This document shows, piece by piece, positions 57,567 to 64,000 of a stretch of 64,000 nt of DNA; position 1 is the first letter of the stretch; every line of letters starts with the position of its first letter. Under the pieces are notes generated by a model, which saw nothing but the letters and a program-made list of their open reading frames with translations, searched no databases and had not been told where the DNA came from. Source of the stretch: Bacillus sp. 491mf (GTDB lineage Bacteria > Bacillota > Bacilli > Bacillales > Bacillaceae_G). Position numbers and translations under genes: made by a program. The stretch lies in the NCBI RefSeq assembly GCF_900112415.1, contig NZ_FOLV01000004.1, positions 62,001 through 126,000 on the forward strand, written 5' to 3'.

Positions 57567-59471
57567 ATGAATACAATGACTTTTGAAAAGTTGCAGTATA
57601 ACGAATTAAAGGAAGTCGTAAAATCATATTGTGTAAGTGGATTAGGAAAACAGTTACTAGATAAATTACAACCAAGTTCCAATATAAAAGTAGTTAAGAA
57701 TCGCTTAAATGAAACAACTGAAGCGAAAGCGATATTAAATACTGAAAGTCATGTTCCATTAGTTGGGATTTCTAATATAGAAAGTATAATTGGAAAGCTT
57801 GAAAAAGGGATGATTTTGGAACCAACTGAATTAGTGAGTGTATCAGATTTTTTAAGAGGATGTAGAAAAATTAAGGGATTTATGTTAAGTAAAGCATTTT
57901 TTGCGCCTGTGTTAAGTTCTTACGCATATTCTATGGCAGAGTTCAAAAATATTGAGGAAGAGATTCATTTTTCGATTAAAGGGAATCGAGTTGATTCTGC
58001 GGCGAGTAAGGAGCTCAAGCGAACTCGAAATCAAATCGAAGCAACAGAAGAAAAGATTGGAGATCGCTTAAATAAATTTTTAAAAAGTAGTGCAAATAAG
58101 GAGTATATTCAAGAATTCTTTATTAGTAAAAAAGATGATCGATATACAATTCCTATTAAGGCTTCTTATAAAAATCAAGTTGCTGGAACAATTGTAGAAG
58201 TTTCTTCTAAAGGTTCAACAGTATTTATGGAACCGGCTGCTATTTCAAAATTAAGCGGGGAGTTAGCGAGTTTAAAAGCGGAAGAGGCGATAGAAGAGTA
58301 TCAAATATTAGCGACTTTATCAGGAATGATTTTTGAGAATGTTTGTGATATCAAAATTAATATTGAGCTTATAAGTCAATACGATTTGATTTTCGCGAAA
58401 GCTAAATTTAGTAAGAATATAGGTGGTATAGCACCGAAATTAAATAGTCATGGATATATAAAACTTGTTGAATGTAAACATCCTCTTTTAAAAGGTAAGA
58501 TTGTTCCATTAAATTTTGAGATAGGAAAGGAATATCGTAGTTTAGTCATTACGGGACCAAATGCTGGAGGGAAAACAATTGTCTTGAAAACAATTGGATT
58601 ACTAACTTTAGCAACGATGTCAGGGTTTCATATTCATGGTAATGAAGAGACTGAAATTGCCCTTTTCGATTCTATTTTTGTAGATATAGGTGATAATCAA
58701 AGTATCGAAAATGCTTTAAGTACTTTTTCTTCACATATGAAAAACATTTCAGAAATTATGAGAATATCTACCAATAATACACTGCTGTTATTTGATGAAA
58801 TTGGTAGTGGAACAGAGCCAAATGAAGGTGCTGCACTTGCGATTGCCATTTTAGAAGAATTTTATCATATGGGCTGTATAACAGTTGCGACGACTCATTA
58901 TGGTGAAATTAAACGTTTCTCAGAAATTCACAGTGACTTCATGAATGCGGCTATGCAATTTCATAATGAAACATTAGAGCCAATGTATCAGTTAATGATT
59001 GGGGAATCTGGAGATAGTAATGCACTTTGGATCTCAAGAAAGATGAATTTACGGGAACGTGTTTTGGAGCGCGCGCAGTCTTATATGGAAAATAAAGATT
59101 ATAGCTTAGAGCTAGTAAAAGAAAATAAAATAAAGAAGCCTGAAGTAAGTGAACTGAAAACGAAAGACACTTATGATTATGAAGTTGGAGACAAAGTGAA
59201 GTTATTAGATCACAATGATTCGGCTATTGTATACAAGAAAAAAGATAGCTTCAATAATATTGTCGTACTATACAATGAAGAGTTTATTGAAGTGTATTAT
59301 AAGCGTGTTATTTTGGAATTGAAAGCAGCCGAGTTGTACCCAGAAGGCTATGATTTAAATACTTTGTTTGTAAGTTATAAAGAAAGAAAGCTGCAACATG
59401 ATATAGATCGAGGCTCTAAAAAAGCATTAAAACAAATAGAAAAAGAAATGAGAAAAAATAAACAAAAATAG
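57567..59471 (+). CDS. MutS2-like ATPase without Smr nuclease domain
   Basis: The 634-residue product starts at ATG 57567 behind GAGGAGAAC. The clamp-like region is about residues 1-280. The MutS-type ATPase follows: VITGPNAGGKTIVLKTIGLL (Walker A), LLLFDEIGSGTEPNEGAALA (Walker B) and VATTHYGEIKRF. Housekeeping MutS2 is about 780 residues and ends in an Smr endonuclease domain. Here the C-terminus after residue about 510 is instead a KOW-like DYEVGDKVKLLDHNDSAIVY segment and a basic helical tail. So it is a MutS2 paralogue that may bind DNA or stalled ribosomes but lacks the usual nuclease. Confidence 0.82.
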   Translation: MNTMTFEKLQYNELKEVVKSYCVSGLGKQLLDKLQPSSNIKVVKNRLNETTEAKAILNTESHVPLVGISNIESIIGKLEKGMILEPTELVSVSDFLRGCRKIKGFMLSKAFFAPVLSSYAYSMAEFKNIEEEIHFSIKGNRVDSAASKELKRTRNQIEATEEKIGDRLNKFLKSSANKEYIQEFFISKKDDRYTIPIKASYKNQVAGTIVEVSSKGSTVFMEPAAISKLSGELASLKAEEAIEEYQILATLSGMIFENVCDIKINIELISQYDLIFAKAKFSKNIGGIAPKLNSHGYIKLVECKHPLLKGKIVPLNFEIGKEYRSLVITGPNAGGKTIVLKTIGLLTLATMSGFHIHGNEETEIALFDSIFVDIGDNQSIENALSTFSSHMKNISEIMRISTNNTLLLFDEIGSGTEPNEGAALAIAILEEFYHMGCITVATTHYGEIKRFSEIHSDFMNAAMQFHNETLEPMYQLMIGESGDSNALWISRKMNLRERVLERAQSYMENKDYSLELVKENKIKKPEVSELKTKDTYDYEVGDKVKLLDHNDSAIVYKKKDSFNNIVVLYNEEFIEVYYKRVILELKAAELYPEGYDLNTLFVSYKERKLQHDIDRGSKKALKQIEKEMRKNKQK

Positions 59472-59487
59472 GATTCAATTGCCGGTA

Positions 59488-59531
59488 ACCCCTCACTTAA
59501 ACGTAAGTACGTATGAAGTGAGGGGTTATTT
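59488..59531 (+). terminator. Terminator of the MutS2-like gene
   Basis: AACCCCTCACTT / AAGTGAGGGGTT stem with inner TACGTA pairing, followed by ATTTTA. Confidence 0.75.
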
Positions 59532-59635
59532 TAAATATGGAAAACAGAATAATTGTTATCTTCTTTTTCATATTTAGCAAAATAAATGGTACAATCAATA
59601 TTTGAAATGAAAAATAGTGAAAAGAAGTGATCGAT

Positions 59636-60955
59636 TTGAAAGGTTTTTTAGAATTAGGAATTAGCACTACGTTAAATGATACATTAAGAGGAAATGGCAT
59701 TGCAGAATCGACGCCGATTCAAGAAAAAGCGATTCCGGTAGTTCTAGCGGGAAAAGATATTATTGGACAAGCGAAGACTGGAACAGGAAAAACATTAGCA
59801 TTTATTTTACCGATAATAGAAAAAATAAATCCGCAGTCTAATCATGTACAGGCGTTAATTGTAGCGCCAACGCGAGAATTAGCACTGCAAATCACAAACG
59901 AAATTGAAAAAATGACTGTGCATGTAAAAGATATTCATGTGCTTGCGGTTTATGGTGGGCAAGATGTTTCGCAGCAAATGAAAAAATTACAAGGAAATAC
60001 ACATATTGTTGTCGCGACACCTGGTCGATTATTAGATCATTTACGCCGCGGGACAATTGAATTATCACATGTATCTATGCTCGTTTTAGATGAAGCGGAT
60101 CAAATGCTGCATTTCGGTTTTTTACCAGAGGTAGAAGAAATTATTGAACAAACACCTGTTGAAAGACAAACGATGTTATTTTCTGCTACGATGGCTAAGC
60201 AAATTCAATCGCTTGCAAAGCGTTATATGAACAAACCTGAGATTATAAAAATTCAAAGTGCAGAGGTTACAGTAAATAATATTACACAGCGCGTCGTCGA
60301 AACGACTGACAGAGCAAAACAAGATACGCTGCGTCAACTTATGGAACGAGATCAACCATTTTTAGCGGTTATTTTCTGCCGCACGAAACGCAGAGCTACA
60401 AATTTGTATGAAGCGCTGAGAGGATATGGCTATAACTGTGATGAACTTCACGGTGATTTATCACAAGCAAAACGCGAGCGTGTTATGAAGCGTTTTCGAG
60501 ATGCTGAAAGTCAATATTTAATTGCAACAGACGTAGCAGCAAGAGGACTTGATGTAGAAGGTGTTACGCATGTATTTAATTACGACATCCCAGAAGATGT
60601 TGAAAGTTATATTCACCGCATCGGGCGAACAGGCCGTGCTGGCGGAAGCGGACTAGCGATTACATTAGTTGCGCCAAAAGATAAAATGTATTTACAGCAA
60701 ATTGAAAAAGGCATTAACGCATCATTGCAACGACAAGTAGTAGAACTACCTAACAAACAAGAATCTGAGAAAAAAGAACAAAGCCCGCAAAAATCAAGAG
60801 ACAAGAAACCATTTAAAGAAAAGAAACAATTTGGTCAGTCCGGATCCGGACGCCGTGATAGAAAAGAAGGATCAAAAACAGAGAAATCTCGTTTTGATCA
60901 CCCAAGCAAAAAAAAGCGCAGTGCAAAGCCGGGACAGAAAAAGCGTGGACGATAG
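59636..60955 (+). CDS. DEAD-box RNA helicase
   Basis: The 439-residue product starts at TTG 59636; GAAGTGA is the nearest site, and GTG 59627 is an alternative. All helicase motifs are present: TPIQEKAIP (Q), AKTGTGKT (I), APTRELALQ (Ia), TPGRLLDH (Ib), VLDEADQML (II), FSATMA (III), [10 protein letters not shown] (IV), [11 protein letters not shown] (V) and [10 protein letters not shown] (VI). The last 70 residues are Lys/Arg/Ser-rich and disordered, typical of cold- and ribosome-associated helicases such as the Csh group. It likely unwinds rRNA or mRNA. Confidence 0.93.
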   Translation: MKGFLELGISTTLNDTLRGNGIAESTPIQEKAIPVVLAGKDIIGQAKTGTGKTLAFILPIIEKINPQSNHVQALIVAPTRELALQITNEIEKMTVHVKDIHVLAVYGGQDVSQQMKKLQGNTHIVVATPGRLLDHLRRGTIELSHVSMLVLDEADQMLHFGFLPEVEEIIEQTPVERQTMLFSATMAKQIQSLAKRYMNKPEIIKIQSAEVTVNNITQRVVETTDRAKQDTLRQLMERDQPFLAVIFCRTKRRATNLYEALRGYGYNCDELHGDLSQAKRERVMKRFRDAESQYLIATDVAARGLDVEGVTHVFNYDIPEDVESYIHRIGRTGRAGGSGLAITLVAPKDKMYLQQIEKGINASLQRQVVELPNKQESEKKEQSPQKSRDKKPFKEKKQFGQSGSGRRDRKEGSKTEKSRFDHPSKKKRSAKPGQKKRGR

Positions 60956-60972
60956 AAATATAGTAATGATTG

Positions 60973-61012
60973 AACATGAGTACCTTTTGAAAAGAGGTCT
61001 CATGTTTTTTTA
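60973..61012 (+). terminator. Terminator of the helicase gene
   Basis: AACATGAGTACCTTTT pairs with AAGAGGTCTCATGTT (minor mismatches), followed by a T run. Confidence 0.75.
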
Positions 61013-61054
61013 TGTGTAAAAACTTTAGGGCATACTAACAGGCGAGGTGATTTG

Positions 61055-61747
61055 ATGAAGAAACTTGTTACAATCGTTGTTTTCACTTTATTTATGTTTT
61101 CATTAACTAGCTTCGTACATGGTGAAGAAAAGAAAAACATACAAGATTATTTTGATGTGAATATAAGTGGAGCTCGTTTGTACGCTCTAGACGATTTTAC
61201 CGAACTTATAAATGAGGGAAAAGTTACTTCCTTAACAAAAATATTTTTTGAAATTTTACGGAGAGAACAACAATGGGTATTAGAGCCGAGAGTGTATATA
61301 AAAGAGAATTTGGGATATGTTCATATTGTAAAACAAAATGGTGTGAATGTTCTTTATCATATAAAAAAGATACATGAGAATTGGACGATTTTACGAGAAG
61401 AAAAGAAGACTATAAATAGAATACCTGTTCCAAAAGAACTGTTAAAGGAAGTTCTTATTGAACGACTTGTAGAGTATATCGGTGGTGCTGTAAAAGATTA
61501 TTATGGTGAGGGGAGGCTATGGTACAGAGGAAGCGAAAGGATATTAAGTATTGAAAAAGATAAAGTAAATTTTGAATTTTATGTTATTATTCAAGTTATT
61601 ACGTTTAAAGGTGCCCATAATCCACCATATGGAGAAGAGACGATGAGATTTCGAGTAAAAGGTGGAGGTGAGGTTCAACTTTTGGACTTTAAACATCGCG
61701 ACATTATTGATACTGAATTATCTAAATTGAAACTAAGAAGAATATAA
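61055..61747 (+). CDS. Secreted DUF3888-like protein
   Basis: The 230-residue product starts at ATG 61055, five bases after GAGGTGA. A signal peptide of about 25 residues (MKKLVTIVVFTLFMFSLTSF, VHG-E) precedes the mature domain. The C-terminal block ITFKGAHNPPYGEETMRFRV KGGGEVQLLDFKHRD is what I remember from Bacillus DUF3888 proteins. The function is unknown. It lies 51 bases upstream of gpmA on the same strand but is probably unrelated in role. Confidence 0.6.
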   Translation: MKKLVTIVVFTLFMFSLTSFVHGEEKKNIQDYFDVNISGARLYALDDFTELINEGKVTSLTKIFFEILRREQQWVLEPRVYIKENLGYVHIVKQNGVNVLYHIKKIHENWTILREEKKTINRIPVPKELLKEVLIERLVEYIGGAVKDYYGEGRLWYRGSERILSIEKDKVNFEFYVIIQVITFKGAHNPPYGEETMRFRVKGGGEVQLLDFKHRDIIDTELSKLKLRRI

Positions 61748-61798
61748 GAAAGCGCATTATAGATGTAAAACAATTTATTGCATGGAGGAGGTATTGTT

Positions 61799-62536
61799 AT
61801 GATAAAGCTTGTGCTTCTTCGGCACGGTCAAAGTGTTTGGAATGTGGAAAATAGGTTTACTGGATGGACCGATGTTGATATGTCTCAAAACGGGTTACAG
61901 GAAGCAAGAGAAGCGGGACAAATTTTAAAGGTGAATGGCTATACATTTGATATAGCATACACTTCTGTATTAAAACGAGCAATTCGAACATTATGGATTA
62001 TACTTCATGAAATGGATCTCGCCTGGGTGCCTGTCTATAAATCATGGCATTTAAATGAACGGCATTACGGTGCACTGCAAGGTTTAAATAAAGATGAAAC
62101 AATTAAAAAGTACGGCGAAGAACAAGTACATATATGGCGCAGAAGTACAAATGTTAGACCGCCAGCACTTACGAAAGATGATCCGCGCTATGAAATTTCA
62201 GACCCTAGATACAAATATTTAAAAGAAGGGGAATTTCCGCTTACCGAGTGTCTAGAAGATACAGAGAAACGGGTTCTTGCATATTGGCATGAAGAAATTG
62301 CGCCGGTATTACAAAAGGGTGAGAAAGTTATTATTTCATCGCATGGGAATACAATTCGTTCGCTTGTAAAATATTTAGATCATTTATCTGATGATGGCGT
62401 TGTTACATTAAATATTCCTACAAGCATTCCGCTTGTATATGAATTAGATGATAACTTAAAACCAATTCGGCATTATTATTTGAGCATGGATGGAGAAGTA
62501 CCAGAAGGAGAAATTCCGAAGCATATACAACTCTAA
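61799..62536 (+). CDS. gpmA: 2,3-bisphosphoglycerate-dependent phosphoglycerate mutase
   Basis: The 245-residue product starts at ATG 61799 after GGAGGAGGTATTG; an upstream in-frame ATG overlaps that site. Signature residues: [11 protein letters not shown] (phospho-His), [13 protein letters not shown] (Arg), [14 protein letters not shown] (Glu) and [16 protein letters not shown] (second His). It interconverts 3- and 2-phosphoglycerate in glycolysis. B. cereus-group species usually also have the cofactor-independent enzyme elsewhere, so this would be the second isoenzyme. Confidence 0.93.
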   Translation: MIKLVLLRHGQSVWNVENRFTGWTDVDMSQNGLQEAREAGQILKVNGYTFDIAYTSVLKRAIRTLWIILHEMDLAWVPVYKSWHLNERHYGALQGLNKDETIKKYGEEQVHIWRRSTNVRPPALTKDDPRYEISDPRYKYLKEGEFPLTECLEDTEKRVLAYWHEEIAPVLQKGEKVIISSHGNTIRSLVKYLDHLSDDGVVTLNIPTSIPLVYELDDNLKPIRHYYLSMDGEVPEGEIPKHIQL

Positions 62537-62595
62537 TGCTGAAAATGTGTCTACTTTGAGTAAATAATAGAATTTTTATGAATGAAACAAAAATC

Positions 62596-62642
62596 AAAAA
62601 GAAGATAATTTCCTATATGTAGTAGGAAGTTATCTTCTTTTG
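62596..62642 (+). terminator. Terminator of gpmA
   Basis: AAAGAAGATAATTTCCTA pairs with TAGGAAGTTATCTTCTTT (one G.T) and T residues follow. Confidence 0.8.
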
Positions 62643-62702
62643 TAAAGGACTTTTTTAGTGTTCTCACAAAATCGGTACCTTTTTTATATGTATTTTGAAT
62701 GA

Positions 62703-63167
62703 TTATAAATTTGCTTCTTTTTTAAAGAAGAAATCAACTACTAACTTAGGAGCATCCTCTTTAAGTTTATAGCCTTCACCGGATTCCTTTATTACAGAAA
62801 TCTCTTTTTTATCATTAATTAAAATGAAAAGAGTTTCTGTTGAACCGTTTTTAAAGTTCACTTCCATTTCTGTGTTTAAGGATTTTTTTTCCTTTTCACT
62901 TAACTGCAATTTAACTGGTGAACTATCTTTTATTGTTCGGACAATCTCTTTGATTAAGGAATCATCTGAAGTTTGATGTGTGGTGATTATGAAATCTTCT
63001 TTATTAGTTTGTGATTTTAATAATTTTATATTTTCTATTTTGGTATCTTTCAATATCATCAATTTTGTTGTGTCATTTGTTTCAGATGTTTTCGAAGTAA
63101 TCAAAGAACAGCCATTTAAACAGAAAATTAGGATAATTGCAAAGAAATAATAGAGTGATCGTTTCAT
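62703..63167 (-). CDS. Lipoprotein, unknown function
   Basis: The 154-residue product starts at ATG 63167, seven bases after AAAGGAGATAG; the frame is open further upstream but without a site. The signal sequence MKRSLYYFFAIILIFCLNGC ends in a lipobox (LNGC), so it should be lipidated on Cys20 and anchored outside the membrane. The mature part is Lys/Thr/Ser-rich, with an LILINDKKEISVIKESGEGY-like beta segment near the C-terminus. Family unknown. Confidence 0.75.
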   Translation of the reverse strand: MKRSLYYFFAIILIFCLNGCSLITSKTSETNDTTKLMILKDTKIENIKLLKSQTNKEDFIITTHQTSDDSLIKEIVRTIKDSSPVKLQLSEKEKKSLNTEMEVNFKNGSTETLFILINDKKEISVIKESGEGYKLKEDAPKLVVDFFFKKEANL

Positions 63168-63514
63168 TTTTCTATCTCCTTTTTCTTTTAATATACCATT
63201 ATGAAACTGAATATACAATTTTAACCAAAAAATATTAATTCTCTTAATATTATAAAATTTCATGTACTCTATCTGTTGTGTAAATTTAATTATAGAAACA
63301 AGGCGAATACTATACTACAATTCAAAAATAAACAAAGAAAAACATATACCAATAAATATAATCACATACAAGCACGTATAGGCGGGACCACTTAAAGCGT
63401 TAAATCTTCTCTTTTGCATACTATCCTTTCACATTGATTATCTTACTGAATAAGTCCCACTTGTTCCTCATGTAATATAATGTTATCCTTCTATACTGGA
63501 ACACATTTTTTCAA
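63168..63514. other. Intergenic region, no gene seen
   Basis: AT-rich sequence with the lipoprotein promoter at its left end. The stretch before the bcr1 copy shows no hairpin or frame that I can support. Confidence 0.35.
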
Positions 63515-63675
63515 TTTATCCCGCTATTCGTGGGCGTCCTACGATTCTGAACGAGCCGTTTCCGCTTTTCTTAAGAAGTTAGGTGGGAGAGAAACTGCCC
63601 ATCAAAGCCCGATTGGTGAGGGCTGATAATTAGTGGGAGATGAAGAACCCCCCACTGATTAAAGTTTCATTTTAT
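63515..63675. repeat. bcr1 repeat, copy 3 (diverged)
   Basis: TTTAT at 63515-63519 and 63671-63675. The left arm is diverged (CCCGCTATTCGTGGGC). The right half matches copies 1 and 2 (AAGTTAGGTGGGAGA, CCCCCCACTGATTAAAGTTT). A 45-base piece (GATTCTGAACGAGCCGTTTC CGCTTTTCTTAAG) corresponds to the right arm of the insertion in copy 1. Confidence 0.75.
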
Positions 63676-63691
63676 CAAAGAGAGGTGTTAA

Positions 63692-63802
63692 ATGAACAGA
63701 CATGTAGCAAGTGGCATATTATCGTTAGTAGCTTTATTTGTAGGCCTTGCTTCCATGCGGAACAAAAAACAAAAAGTGGATTCAAAATCAAAAGCGGTAT
63801 AA
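63692..63802 (+). CDS. 36-residue membrane mini-protein
   Basis: ATG 63692 follows AGAGGTGTTAA. The product MNRHVASGILSLVALFVGLA is a single membrane helix followed by the basic tail SMRNKKQKVDSKSKAV. Its ribosome binding site lies only about five bases after the bcr1 copy, so its leader must be provided by or through bcr1. It resembles small DUF3918-like Bacillus proteins; the function is unknown. Confidence 0.6.
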   Translation: MNRHVASGILSLVALFVGLASMRNKKQKVDSKSKAV

Positions 63803-63806
63803 TCTT

Positions 63807-63944
63807 ATTATGAGGCGCTGTCCATGATAAATACTGCAGGCATTGGGGTATAGAGTATGTTGTTCTCCAGTGGATGTTAATGAGCACAAGAGCGTTTTTG
63901 TTCTTGTACTGATTAACATTGGCTGTATTTAATGCCTCAATAAT
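63807..63944. other. 138-nt imperfect long hairpin, possible structured RNA or repeat
   Basis: The outer arms ATTAT-GAGGC and GCCTCAATAAT, middle arms AAATAC and GTATTT, and the inner 20-bp arm GATGTTAATGAGCACAAG / TTGTACTGATTAACATT nest around one axis with a TTTTTG loop at about 63895-63900. It starts five bases after the mini-protein stop. Pairing along so much of the length is unlikely by chance, but its nature is unknown. Confidence 0.5.
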
Positions 63945-64000
63945 TATACAAGCAAGAAATGACGTTTACATTTAGAGACTTTGTAAAACTAACGTAGGAT

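Noticed and set aside
63675-63887. Minus-strand open frame of 70 codons at the right edge
   Set aside because: It runs against the mini-protein gene and across the long hairpin, and its open state comes from the repeat structure.
1-64000. CRISPR arrays, tRNA and rRNA genes
   Set aside because: No regularly spaced direct repeats, and no tRNA- or rRNA-like conserved sequences, were seen on either strand.

Overview
The window looks like chromosome of a Bacillus cereus-group bacterium. It is AT-rich with strong Gram-positive ribosome binding sites. It has an LPXTG wall protein, an SLH-domain hydrolase, three copies of a repeat I recognise as bcr1 (TTTAT-flanked), several IS231-type relics and typical Bacillus metabolic genes. 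I saw no rRNA, tRNA or CRISPR array.

Layout. 1-8.8 kb is an accessory, decaying region: the tail of an LPXTG surface protein, an ORF-less group II intron, a YobO-like beta-helix protein, three IS231 relics, two IS-derived MITEs, a RidA-family gene and several gene stumps. 8.8-14 kb holds a CDF metal transporter, a thioredoxin-like protein, an integrase relic, a secreted small protein, an MBL-fold hydrolase, a decayed cupin-like gene and a DUF4870 membrane protein. 14.5-23.6 kb is a coherent catabolic block: methylcitrate synthase, methylcitrate dehydratase, methylisocitrate lyase, acyl-CoA dehydrogenase, 3-hydroxyisobutyrate dehydrogenase and methylmalonate-semialdehyde dehydrogenase, with 3-hydroxyisobutyryl-CoA hydrolase facing them. 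Together they would convert branched acyl-CoA from valine to propionyl-CoA and burn it through the methylcitrate cycle. 24-29.1 kb carries sbcD-sbcC.

29.3-34.7 kb is the most unusual part. It holds three stumps that look like C-terminal ends of polymorphic (CDI/LXG-type) toxins, each immediately followed by an intact small immunity-like gene. Two of the three pairs are paralogous, and two of the cassettes end in the same terminator hairpin. Around them lie other small orphan proteins, a MerR regulator, a frameshifted membrane-protein gene and an acetyltransferase broken by one stop codon.

35.3-49.7 kb holds DinB, a membrane metallophosphoesterase, a MarR regulator with a dual palindromic operator, an SLH-tagged serine hydrolase, a YdbC-like protein, a Nudix hydrolase, a pyruvate oxidase whose stop codon lies inside a bcr1 target duplication, a ZIP transporter, a cold-shock pair with a structured leader, a methyltransferase, an alpha/beta hydrolase, and VOC and GNAT proteins. 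49.8-64 kb holds an RSH protein with an intact-looking HD hydrolase but a degenerate synthetase domain, TelA and XpaC-like proteins, a second MBL protein, methyltransferases, a MutS2 paralogue without an Smr domain, a DEAD-box helicase, gpmA, a lipoprotein and a 138-nt hairpin near the right edge.

A theme across the window is decay. At least fifteen short coding stumps with stops or frameshifts lie between intact genes, often next to repeats.
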